A DNA stretch of 64,000 nucleotides, from positions 248,001 through 312,000 of the forward strand of contig NW_027475145.1 in NCBI RefSeq assembly GCF_051020985.1. Direction: 5' to 3'. The notes under the pieces are model-generated. The model was not told the DNA's origin, did no database searches, and saw only the letters and a list, made by a program, of their open reading frames with translations. Source of the stretch: Nomia melanderi (lineage: Eukaryota > Arthropoda > Insecta > Hymenoptera > Halictidae). Made by a program: the position numbers and the translations under genes. Shown one piece after another: positions 1 to 9,736 of the stretch. Position 1 is the stretch's first letter. The number at the start of each line of letters is the position of its first letter.

Positions 1-3
1 TGC

Positions 4-18
4 GCTATCTCTAATAGC
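4..18. repeat. Dyad 1 of each monomer junction (GCTAT/ATAGC)
   Basis: The arms GCTAT and ATAGC flank a five-base loop, CTCTA here and CTGTA in the other main form. The dyad straddles the monomer boundary and recurs in most units. Exceptions that break or weaken one pair include GCTACC (for example near 17,325 and 29,572), GCCATC (near 11,550) and GCTGTA (near 530). Such dyads could extrude as small cruciforms; this is inferred from symmetry only. Confidence 0.7.
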
Positions 19-25
19 ACCCGAG

Positions 26-39
26 ATATCACCAGATAT
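26..39. repeat. Dyad 2 of each monomer (ATATC/GATAT)
   Basis: The arms ATATC and GATAT surround a four-base loop. The loop is ACCA in most monomers but also ACGA, AAGA, ACCT, ACTA, ACAA, AACA and ACTG, while the arms change rarely. CATAT on the right arm near 2,135, 4,584, 8,257 and 63,897 is one of the few arm changes. The left arm overlaps the EcoRV site. Concentration of change in the loop may be chance or may reflect a folding or binding constraint. Confidence 0.7.
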
Positions 40-92
40 ATATTGGATTTTCCCCTGACCCTGAGTGTCCGGCTCCATGAGACTGTGGTTTT

Positions 93-113
93 CTCGGCCC
101 CTGGTGGTCCGAG
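93..113. repeat. Dyad 3 of each monomer (CTCGG.CC / GGTCCGAG)
   Basis: In the common form, CTCGGCCC and GGTCCGAG pair over 8 bases with one mismatch around the loop CTGGT. A frequent variant, CTCGGACC (for example 1,493-1,500, followed by GGTCCGAG at 1,506-1,513), makes the inverted repeat perfect. This is the strongest local symmetry in the unit and sits in its CpG-rich middle. Confidence 0.75.
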
Positions 114-150
114 GTCGTTCCCGCTGCACAGATTCATGGGCCAGGGCCTC

Positions 151-190
151 CTACAGACAATGCACTTTGATTTATTGCGCTATCTGTAAT
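151..190 (+). repeat. Type 1 3' haplotype (first example)
   Basis: The last 40 or so bases of a monomer come in two linked forms. Type 1 has CTACAGACAATGCAC, then TTTGATTT, then CTATCTGTAAT. The other form differs at six positions over this stretch. Type 1 lacks the PstI site. It is the commoner form in the window. Confidence 0.85.
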
Positions 191-325
191 AGCACCCGAG
201 ATATCACCAGATATATATTGGATTCTTCCCTGACCCTGAGTGTCCAGCACCATGAGACGGTGGTTTTCTCGGCCCCTGGTGGTCCGAGGTCGTTCCCGCT
301 GCACAGATGCATGCGCCAGGGCCTC

Positions 326-365
326 CTGCAGATAATTCACTTTGGTTTATTGCGCTATCTCTAAT
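326..365 (+). repeat. Type 2 3' haplotype (first example)
   Basis: Type 2 has CTGCAGATAATTCAC (with a PstI site CTGCAG), then TTTGGTTT, then CTATCTCTAAT. The differences are inherited together in most monomers, so these are two real subfamilies and not scattered point changes. Subforms exist, such as CTGCAAATAATTCAC without PstI and CTTGCAGATAATTCAATTTGG followed by GCTGTATCTAAT. Confidence 0.85.
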
Positions 366-850
366 AGCACCCGAGATATCACCAGATATATATTGGATTT
401 TCCCCTGACCCTGAGTGTCCGGCCCCATTAGACTGCGGTTTTCTCGGCCCCTGGTGGTCCGAGGTCGTTCCCGCTGCCCAGATTCATGCGCCAGGGCCTC
501 CTGCAGATAATTCACTTTGGTTTATTGCGCTGTATCTAATAGCACCCGAGATATCACCAGATATATATTGGATTTTCCCCTGACCCTGAGTGTCCGGCCC
601 CATGAGACTGTGGTTTTCTCGGCCCCTGGTGGTCCGAGGTCGATCCCGCTGCCCAGATTCATGCGCCAGGGCCTCCTCCAGACAATGCACTTTGATTTAT
701 TGCGCTATCTGTAATAGCACCCGACATATCACCAGATATATATAGCATTTTTCCCTGACCCTGAGTGTCCGGCCCCATGAGACGGTGGTTTTCTCGGCCC
801 CTGGTGGTCCGAGGTCGTTCCCGTTGCACAGATTCATGCGCCAGGGCCTC

Positions 851-890
851 CTGCAGATAATTCACTTTGATTTATTGCGCTATCTGTAAT
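851..890 (+). repeat. Recombinant 3' end, type 2 then type 1
   Basis: This monomer starts with the type 2 form (CTGCAGATAATTCAC) and ends with the type 1 form (TTTGATTT, CTGTAAT). The switch lies in the shared CACTTTG. Similar mosaics occur near 1,381, 1,551, 4,001 and 10,121. They are best explained by exchange or gene conversion between subfamilies. Confidence 0.7.
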
Positions 891-2540
891 AGCACCCGAG
901 ATATCACCAGATATATATTGGATTTTACCCTGACCATGAGTGTCCGTCCCCATGAGACTGTGGTTTTTTCGGCCCCTGGTGGTCCGAGGTCGTTCCCGCT
1001 GCACAGATTCATGCGCCAGGGCCTCCTACAGACAATACACTTTGATTTATTGCGCTATCTGTAATAGCACCCGAGATATCACCAGATATATATTGGATTT
1101 TACCCTGACCCTGAGTGTCCGGCCCCATGTGACGGTGGTTGTCTCGGCCCCTGGAGGTCCGAGGACGTTCCCGCTGCACAGATTCATGCGCCAGGGCCTC
1201 CTACAGACAATGCACTTTGATTTATTGCGCTATCTGTAATAGCACCCGAGATATCACCAGATATATATTGGATTTTCCCCTGACCCTGAGTGTCCGGCCC
1301 CATGAGACGGTGGTTGTCTCGGCCCCTGGTGGTCCGAGGTCGTTCCCGCTGCACAGGTTCATGCGCCAGGGCCTCCTGCAGATAATGCACTTTGATTTAT
1401 TGCGCTATCTGTAATAGCACCCGAGATATCACCAGATATATATTGGATTTTTCACTGACCCTGAGTGTGCGGCCCCATGAGACGGTGTTTTTCTCGGACC
1501 CTGGTGGTCCGAGGTCGTTCCCGCTGCACAGATTCATGCGCTAGGGCCTCCTGCAGATAATTCACTTTGATTTATTGCGCTATCTGTAATAGCACCCGAG
1601 ATATCACCAGATATATATTGGATTTTCCCCTGACCCTGAGTGTCCGGCTCCATGAGACTGTGGTTTTCTCGGCCCCTGGTAGTCCGAGGTCGTTCCCGCT
1701 GCACAGATTCATGCGCCAGGGCCTCCTGCAGATAATTCACTTTGGTTTATTGCGCTATCTCTAATAGCACCCGAGACATCAAGAGATATATACTGGATTT
1801 TCCCCTGACCCTGAGTGTCCGGCTCCATGAGACTGGGGTTTTCTCGGCCCCTGGTGGTCCGAGGTCGTTCCCGCTGCACAGATTCATGCGCCAGTGCCTC
1901 CTACAGACAATGCACTTTGATTTATTGCGCTATCTGTAATAGCACCCGAGATATCACCAGATATATATTGGATTTTTCACTGACCCTGAGTGTCCGGCCC
2001 CATGAGACGGTCGTTTACTCGGCCCCTGGTGTTCCGAGGTCGTTCCCGCTGCACAGGTTCATGCGCCAGGGTCTCCTACAGACAATGCACTTTGATTTAT
2101 TGCGCTATCTGTAATAGCACCCGAGATATCACCACATATATATTGGATTTTCCCCTGAACCTGAGTGTCCGGCCCCATGAGACTGTGGTTTTCTCGGACC
2201 CTGGAGGTCCGAGAACGTTCCCGCTGCACAGGTTCATGCGCCAGCGTCTCCTACAGACAATGCACTTTGATTTATTGCGCTATCTGTAATAGCACCCGAG
2301 ATATCAACAGATATATATTGGATATCTCACTGACCCTGAGTGTCCGGCCCCATGAGACGGTCGTTTTCTCGGCCCCTGGTGGTCCGAGGTCGTTCCCGCT
2401 GCACACATTCATGCGCCAGGGCCTCCTGCATATAATTCACTTTGGTTTATTGCGCTATCTCTAATAGCACCCGAGATATCACCAGATATATATTGGATTT
2501 TGCCCTGACCCTGAGTGAACGGCCCCATGAGACTGTGGTT

Positions 2541-2690
2541 TTCTCGGCCGCTGGTGGTCCGAGGTCGTCCCCGCTGGCCAGATTCATGCGCCAGGGCCTC
2601 CTACAGACAATGCACTTTGATTTATTGCGCTATCGGTAATAGCACCCGAGATATCACCAGATCTATATTGGATTTTCCCCTGACCCTGAG
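2541..2690. repeat. Bookend two-monomer haplotype, left copy
   Basis: A monomer with CTCGGCCGCTGG and CCGCTGGCCAGATTC is followed directly by a monomer with AGATCTATATTGG. The same rare pair in the same order stands at 58,703-58,852, at an offset of 56,162, which is 321 monomers minus the 13 deleted bases. No other copy of the pair was seen between them. Confidence 0.75.
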
Positions 2691-3125
2691 TGTCCGGCCC
2701 CATGAGACTGTGGTTTTCTCGGCCCCTGGTGGTCCGTGGTCGTTCCCGCTGCCCAGATTCATGCGCCAGGGCCTCCTCCAGACAATGCACTTTGATTTAT
2801 TGCGCTATCTGTAATAGCACCCGAGATATCACCAGATATATATTGGATTTTTCACTGACCCTGAGTGTGCGGCCCCATGAGACGGTGTTTTTCTCGGACC
2901 CTGGTGGTCCGAGGTCGTTCCCGCTGCACAGATTCATGCGCCAGGGCCTCCTGCAGATAATTCACTTTCGTTTATTGCGCTATCTCTAATAGCACCCGAG
3001 ATATCACCAGATTTATATTGGATTTTTCCTCGACCCTGAGTGTCCGGCCCCATGAGACGGTGGTTTTCTCGGCCACTTGTGGTCAGAGGTCGTTCCCGCT
3101 GCACAGATTCATGCGCCAGGGCCTC

Positions 3126-3165
3126 CTACAGACAATGCACTTTGGTTTATGACGCTATCTCTAAT
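3126..3165 (+). repeat. Recombinant 3' end, type 1 then type 2
   Basis: The reciprocal mosaic: CTACAGACAATGCAC followed by TTTGGTTT and CTCTAAT. Another lies near 5,224-5,263. Reciprocal products at the same short segment point to exchange within CACTTTG and not to repeated point mutation. Confidence 0.65.
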
Positions 3166-3390
3166 AGCACCCGAGATATCACCATATATATATTGGATTT
3201 TCCCCAGACCCTGAGCGTCCGGCCCCATGAGACGGTGGTTTTCTCGGGCTCTGGTGGTCCGAGGTCGTTCCCGCTGCACAGATTCATGCGCCAGGGCCTC
3301 CTACAGACAATGCACTTTGATTTATCGCGCTATCTGTAATAGCACCCGAGATATCACCAGATATATATTGGATTTTTCCCCGACCCTGAG

Positions 3391-3400
3391 TCTCCGCCCC
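3391..3400. repeat. Single-base deletion allele 1 (174-bp monomer)
   Basis: TCTCCGCCCC replaces TGTCCGGCCCC, one G fewer, followed by ATGTGTCGG. The same allele, with the same neighbouring changes (TTTTTCCCCGACC), is at 4,965-4,974 and 8,638-8,647; the last two are the A copies. Confidence 0.88.
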
Positions 3401-4000
3401 ATGTGTCGGTGGTTTTCTCGGCCCCTGGTGGTACGAGGTCGATCCCGCTGCACAGATACATGCGCCAGGGCCTCCTACAGACAATGCACTTTGATTTATT
3501 GCGCTATCTGTAATAGCACCCGAGATATCACCAGATATATATTGGATTTTCCCCTGACCCTGAGTGTCCGGCCCCATGAGACTGTGGTTTTCTCGGCCCC
3601 TGGTGGTCCGAGGTCGTTCCCGTTGCACAGATGCATGCGCCAGGGCCTCCTGCAAATAATTCACTTTGGTTTATTGCGCAATCTCTAATAGCACCCGAGA
3701 TATCACCAGATATATATTGGATTTTCCCCTGACCCTGAGTGTCCGGCCCCATGAGACTGTGGTTTTCTCGGCCCCTGGTGGTCCGAGGTCGTTCCCGCTG
3801 CACAGATTCATGCGCCAGGGCTTCCTACAGACAATGCACTTTGATTTATTGCGCTATCTGTAATAGCACCCGAGATATCACCAGATATATATTGGATTTT
3901 TCACTGACCCTGAGTTTCCGGCCCCATGAGACGGTGGTTTTCTCGGCCCCTGGTGGTCCGAGGTCGTTCCCGCTGCACTGATTCGTGCGCCAGGGCCTCC

Positions 4001-5475
4001 TGCAGATAATTCACTTTGATTTATTGCGCTATCTGTAATAGCACCCGAGATATCACCAGATATATATTGGATTTTCCCCTGACCCTGATTGTCCGGCTCC
4101 ATGAGACTGTGGTTTTCTCGGCCCCTGGTGGTGCGAGGTCGTTCCCGCTGCACAGATTCATGCGCCAGGGCCTCCTGCAGATAATGCACTTTGATTTATT
4201 GCGCTATCTGTAATAGCACCCGAGATATCACCAGATATATATTGGATTTTTCACTGACCCTGAGCGTGCGGCCCCATGAGACGGTGTTTTTCTCGGACCC
4301 TGGTGGTCCGAGGTCGTTCCCGCAGCACAGATTCATGCGCCAGGGCCTCCTGCAGATAACTCACTTTGGTTTATTGCGCTATCTCTAATAGCACCCGAGA
4401 TATCACCAGATATATATTGGATTTTTCCCTGACCCTGTGTGTCCGGCCCCATGAGACGGTGGTTTTCTCGGCCCCTGGTGGTCCGAGGTCGTTCCGGCTG
4501 CACAGGTTCATGCGCCAGGGTCTCCTACAGACAATGCACTTTGATTTATTGCGCTATCTGTAATAGCACCCGAGATATCACCACATATATATTGGATTTT
4601 CCCCTGACCCTGAGTGTCCGGCCCCATGAGACTGTGGTTTTCTCGGTCCCTGGAGGTCCGAGAACATTCCCGCTGCACAGGTTCATGCGCCAGCGTCTCC
4701 TACAGACAATGCACTTTGATTTATTGCGCTATCTGTAATAGCACCCGAGATATCACCAGATATATATTGGATTTCTCACTGACCCTGAGTGTCCTGCCTC
4801 ATGAGACGGTGGTTTTCTCGGCCCCTGGTGTTCCGAGGTCGTTCCCGCTGCACAGATTCATGCGCCAGGGCCTCCTACAGACAATGCACTTTGATTTATC
4901 GCGCTATCTGTAATAGCACCCGAGATATCACCAGATATATATTGGATTTTTCCCCGACCCTGAGTCTCCGCCCCATGTGTCGGTGGTTTTCTCGGCCCCT
5001 GGTGGTCCGAGGTCGTTCCCGCTGCACAGATTCATGCGCCAGGCCCTCCTACAGATAATGCACTTTGATTTATCGCACTATCTCTAATAGCCCCCGAGAT
5101 ATCACCAGATATATATTGGATTTTTCCTCGACCCTGAGTGTCCGGCCCCATGAGACGGTGGTTTTCTCGGCCTCTTGTGGTCAGAGGTCGTTCCCGCTGC
5201 ACAGATTCATGCGCCAGGGCCTCCTACAGACAATGCACTTTGGTTTATTGCGCTGTCTCTAATAGCACCCGAGATATCACCAGATATATACTGGATTTTC
5301 CCCTGACCCTGAGTGTCCGGCCCAATGAGACTGTGGTTTTCTCGGCGCCTGGTGGTCCGAGGTCGTTCGCGCTGCACAGATTCATGCGCCAGGGCCTCCT
5401 ACAGGCAATGCACTTTGGTTTATTACGCTATCTCTAATAGCACCCGAGATATCACCAGATATATACTGGATTTTC
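4001..5475. repeat. Block A copy 1
   Basis: From about 4,130 to 5,475 it matches 7,803-9,148 at offset 3,673. The first 130 bases match 7,501-7,630 at offset 3,498 instead, so copy 2 holds one more monomer there. Shared private marks include CCCGCAGCACAG near 4,319, GACCCTGTGTGTCC near 4,434, GAGAACATTCCC near 4,660, TCTCCGCCCC at 4,965-4,974 and GGCCTCTTGTGGTCAGAGG near 5,169. Only two differences were noticed (GCACTATC against GCGCTATC near 5,075, and GTTCGCGC against GTTCCCGC near 5,366). Confidence 0.85.
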
Positions 5476-7500
5476 CCCAGACCCTGAGTGCCCGGCCTCA
5501 TGTGACGGTGGTTTTCTCGGCCCCTGGTGGTCCGAGGTCGCTGCCGCTTCACAGATTCATGCGCCAGGGCCTCTTACAGACAATGCACTTTGATTTATTT
5601 CGCAATCTGTAATAGCACCCGAGATATCACCAGATATATATTGGATTTTACCCTGACCATGAGTGTCCGGCCCCATGAGACTGTGGTTTTCTCGGCCCCT
5701 GGTGGTCCGAGGTCGTTCCCGCTGCACAGATTCATGCGCCATGGCCTCCTACAGACAATGCGCATTGGTTTAATGCGCTATGTGTAATAGCATCCGAGAT
5801 ATCACCAGATATATATTGGATTTTCCCCTGACCCTGAGTGTCCGGCCCCATGAGACGGTGTTTTTCTCGCACCCTGGTGGTCCGAGGTCGTTCCCGCTGC
5901 ACAGATTCATGCGCCAGGGCCTCCTGCAGATAATACACTTTGATTTATTGCGCTATCTGTAATGGCACCCGAGATATCACCAGATATATATTGGATTTTC
6001 CCCTGACCCTGAGTGTCCGGCCCCATGAGACTGTGGTTTTCTCGGCCCCTGGTGGTCCGAGGTCGTTCCCGCTGCACAGATTCATGCTCCAGGGCCTCCT
6101 ACAGACAATGCACTTTGATTTATTGCGCTATCTGTAATAGCACCCGAGATATCACCAGATATATATTGGATTTTACCCTGACCATGAGTGTCCGGCCCCA
6201 TGAGACTGTGGTTTTTTCGGCCCCTGGTGGTCCGAGGTCGTTCCCGCTGCACAGATTCATGCGCCAGGGCCTCCTACAGACAATACACATTGATTTATTG
6301 CGCTATCTGTAATAGCACCCGAGATATCACCAGATATATATTGGATTTTACCCTGACCCTGAGTGTCCGGCCCCATGAGACGGTGCTTGTCTCGGCCCCT
6401 GGTGGTCCGAGGTCGTTCCCGCTGCACAGATTCATGCGCCAGGGCCTCCTACAGACAATGCACTTTGATTTATTGCGCTATCTGTAATAGCACCCGAGAT
6501 ATCACCAGATCTATATTGGATTTTCCCCTGACCCTGAGTATCCGGCCCCATGAGACGGTGTTTTTCTCGGACCCTGGTGGTCCGAGGTCGTTCCCGCTGC
6601 ACAGATTCATGCGCCAGGGCCTCCTGCAGATAATTCACTTTGGTTTATTGCACTATCTCTAATAGCACCCGAGATATCACCAGATATATATTGGATTTTC
6701 CCCTGACCCTGAGTGTCCGGCCCCATGAGACTGTGGTTTTCTCGGCCCCTGGTGGTCCGAGGTCGTTCCCGCTGCACAGATTCATGCGCCAGGGCCTCCT
6801 ACAGACAATGCACTTTGATTTATTGCGCTATCTGTAATAGCACCCGAGATATCACCAGATATATATTGGATTTTCCCCTGACACTGAGTGTCCGGCCCCA
6901 TGAGACTGTGGTTTTTTCGGCCCCTGGTGGACCGAGGTCGTTCCCGCTGCACAGATTCATGCGCCAGGGCCTCCTACAGACAATGCACTTTGATTTATTG
7001 CGCTATCTGTAATAGCACCCGAGATATCACCAGATACATATTGGATTTTCCCTGACCCTGCGTGTCCGGCCCCATGAGACGGTGGTTGTCTCGGCCCCTG
7101 GAGATCCGAGGACGTTCCCGCTGCACAGATTCATGCGCCAGGGCCTCCTGCAGATAATTCACTTTGGATTATTGCGCTATCTCTAATAGCACCCGAGATA
7201 TCACAAGATATATACTGGATTTTCCCCTGACCCTGAGTGTCCGTCCCCATGAGACTGTTGTTTTCTCGGCCCCTGGTGGTCCGAGGTCGTTCCCGCTGCA
7301 CAGATTCATGCGCCAGGGCCTCCTACAGACAATGCACTTTGATTTATTGCGCTATCTGTAATAGCACCCGAGATAACACCAGATATATATTGGATTTTCC
7401 CCTGACACTGAGTGTCCGGCCCCATGAGACTGTGGTTTTTTCGGCCCCTGGTGGACCGAGGTCGTTCCCGCTGCACAGATTCATGCGCCAGGGCCTCCGG
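5476..7500. repeat. Monomers between block A copies
   Basis: About 12 monomers that separate the two A copies. The part near 5,640-6,490 resembles 860-1,410, with TTACCCTGACCATGAG and GGTTTTTTCGG, but has diverged. It holds a BglII monomer at 6,507 and the private deletion TTTTCCCTGACCCTGCG near 7,046. Nothing other than satellite is present. Confidence 0.75.
7046..7054. repeat. Single-base deletion allele 2 (174-bp monomer)
   Basis: TTTTCCCTG stands for TTTTCCCCTG, with CCCTGCGTG and AGATACATATTGG nearby. It occurs once. Confidence 0.85.
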
Positions 7501-9149
7501 CAGATAATTCACTTTGATTTATTGCGCTATCTGTAATAGCACCCGAGATATCACCAGATATATATTGGATTTTCCCCTGACCCTGATTGTCCGGCTCCAT
7601 GAGACTGTGGTTTTCTCGGCCCCTGGTGGTCCGAGGTCGTTCCCGCTGCACAGATTCATGCGCCAGGGCCTCCTGCAGATAATTCACTTTGGTTTATTGC
7701 GCTATCTCTAATAGCACCCGAGATATCAAGAGATATATATTGGATTTTCCCCTGACCCTGAGTGTCCGGCTCCATGAGACTGTGGTTTTCTCGGCCCCTG
7801 GTGGTGCGAGGTCGTTCCCGCTGCACAGATTCATGCGCCAGGGCCTCCTGCAGATAATGCACTTTGATTTATTGCGCTATCTGTAATAGCACCCGAGATA
7901 TCACCAGATATATATTGGATTTTTCACTGACCCTGAGCGTGCGGCCCCATGAGACGGTGTTTTTCTCGGACCCTGGTGGTCCGAGGTCGTTCCCGCAGCA
8001 CAGATTCATGCGCCAGGGCCTCCTGCAGATAACTCACTTTGGTTTATTGCGCTATCTCTAATAGCACCCGAGATATCACCAGATATATATTGGATTTTTC
8101 CCTGACCCTGTGTGTCCGGCCCCATGAGACGGTGGTTTTCTCGGCCCCTGGTGGTCCGAGGTCGTTCCGGCTGCACAGGTTCATGCGCCAGGGTCTCCTA
8201 CAGACAATGCACTTTGATTTATTGCGCTATCTGTAATAGCACCCGAGATATCACCACATATATATTGGATTTTCCCCTGACCCTGAGTGTCCGGCCCCAT
8301 GAGACTGTGGTTTTCTCGGTCCCTGGAGGTCCGAGAACATTCCCGCTGCACAGGTTCATGCGCCAGCGTCTCCTACAGACAATGCACTTTGATTTATTGC
8401 GCTATCTGTAATAGCACCCGAGATATCACCAGATATATATTGGATTTCTCACTGACCCTGAGTGTCCTGCCTCATGAGACGGTGGTTTTCTCGGCCCCTG
8501 GTGTTCCGAGGTCGTTCCCGCTGCACAGATTCATGCGCCAGGGCCTCCTACAGACAATGCACTTTGATTTATCGCGCTATCTGTAATAGCACCCGAGATA
8601 TCACCAGATATATATTGGATTTTTCCCCGACCCTGAGTCTCCGCCCCATGTGTCGGTGGTTTTCTCGGCCCCTGGTGGTCCGAGGTCGTTCCCGCTGCAC
8701 AGATTCATGCGCCAGGCCCTCCTACAGATAATGCACTTTGATTTATCGCGCTATCTCTAATAGCCCCCGAGATATCACCAGATATATATTGGATTTTTCC
8801 TCGACCCTGAGTGTCCGGCCCCATGAGACGGTGGTTTTCTCGGCCTCTTGTGGTCAGAGGTCGTTCCCGCTGCACAGATTCATGCGCCAGGGCCTCCTAC
8901 AGACAATGCACTTTGGTTTATTGCGCTGTCTCTAATAGCACCCGAGATATCACCAGATATATACTGGATTTTCCCCTGACCCTGAGTGTCCGGCCCAATG
9001 AGACTGTGGTTTTCTCGGCGCCTGGTGGTCCGAGGTCGTTCCCGCTGCACAGATTCATGCGCCAGGGCCTCCTACAGGCAATGCACTTTGGTTTATTACG
9101 CTATCTCTAATAGCACCCGAGATATCACCAGATATATATTGGATTTTCC
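7501..9149. repeat. Block A copy 2
   Basis: Duplicate of 4,001-5,475 with one extra monomer near 7,631-7,802, which carries ATCAAGAGATATATATTGG. It ends where the sequence turns into the copy of the window start (block B copy 2). Near-identity to copy 1 over 1.3 kb shows a recent exchange of about 21 monomers. Confidence 0.85.
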
Positions 9150-9736
9150 CCTGACCCTGAGTGTCCGGCTCCATGAGACTGTGGTTTTCTCGGCCCCTGC
9201 TGGTCCGAGGTCGTTCCCGCTGCACAGATTCATGGGCCAGGGCCTCCTACAGACAATGCACTTTGATATATTGCGCTATCTGTAATAGCACCCGAGATAT
9301 CACCAGATATATATTGGATTCTTCCCTGACCCTGAGTGTCCAGCACCATGAGACGGTGGTTTTCTCGGCCCCTGGTGGTCCGAGGTCGTTCCCGCTGCAC
9401 AGATGCATGCGCCAGGGCCTCCTGCAGATAATTCACTTTGGTTTATTGCGCTATCTCTAATAGCACCCGAGATATCACCAGATATATATTGGATTTTCCC
9501 CTGACCCTGAGTGTCCGGCCCCATTAGACTGTGGTTTTCTCGGCCCCTGGTGGTCCGAGGTCGTTCCCGCTGCCCAGATTCATGCGCCAGGGCCTCCTGC
9601 AGATAATTCACTTTGGTTTATTGCGCTGTATCTAATAGCACCCGAGATATCACCAGATATATATTGGATTTTCCCCTGACCCTGAGTGTCCGGCCCCATG
9701 AGACTGTGGTTTTCTCGGCCCCTGGTGGTCCGAGGT
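9097..9736. repeat. Block B copy 2
   Basis: Matches bases 1-640 including the CAGCACCATGAG and CCCCATTAGAC marks. It overlaps the end of A copy 2 by about 50 bases because the shared consensus does not resolve the join. On the right it passes into block C, whereas copy 1 continues with the CGATCCCGCTGCCC monomer. Confidence 0.8.

Larger units (their letters stand above)
17..191 (+). repeat. Reference monomer (first complete unit)
   Basis: This 175-bp unit is used here to define the register. In order it holds an AT-rich part (GATATC, then ATATATATTGGATTTT), a C-rich part (CCCCTGACCCTGAG, TCCGGCCCC), a CpG-rich middle (CTCGG, GGTCCGAGGTCGTTCCCGC), the GCGCCAGGGCCTCC block, and an AT-rich end (CACTTTGATTTATTGCGC) closing with TAATA. 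Counted by hand, the common form has 51 C and 41 G in 175 bases and 8 CpG. Most monomers carry an EcoRV site (GATATC) near the start, so EcoRV would cut the array into a ladder of about 175 bp. Confidence 0.95.
1..640. repeat. Block B copy 1 (window start)
   Basis: Matches 9,097-9,736 at offset 9,096 (52 monomers minus 4 bases). Shared private marks are ATTCATGGGCCAGG near 133, TGTCCAGCACCATGAG near 241 and CCCCATTAGAC near 425. A few bases differ, such as TGGTCC against TGCTGGTCC and TTTATT against TATATT. The ends are set by the window edge and by divergence near 632-640. Confidence 0.8.
1..3999. repeat. Left heterogeneous flank of the array
   Basis: About 23 monomers with many private single-base changes and few long duplicates inside the segment itself. 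Bases 1-640 recur at 9,097-9,736. Bases 365-1,400 resemble 11,735-12,945, where one extra monomer is present. It holds the first BglII-bearing monomer (2,659) and the first single-base deletion (3,391-3,400). No gene or foreign element was seen. Confidence 0.75.
2659..6512. repeat. BglII-bearing monomers, left pair (2,659 and 6,507)
   Basis: AGATCT replaces the usual AGATAT at 2,659-2,664 and 6,507-6,512. These are the only two on the left; the next is at 58,121. The span given joins the two sites and is not itself a unit. Confidence 0.8.

Noticed and set aside
47..57. NF-kB-like site in GGATTTTCCCC
   Set aside because: Lacks the required GGG start on either strand when read strictly; chance likeness in a repeat.
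30..60. TATA-box-like ATATATATTGG as a promoter
   Set aside because: Present in every monomer as part of the satellite; no downstream gene or initiator context.
50..102. G-quadruplex on the minus strand from the CCCC, CCC and GGCCCC runs
   Set aside because: Only two or three runs lie close together; the loops to a fourth run are over 10 bases, too long for the usual rule.
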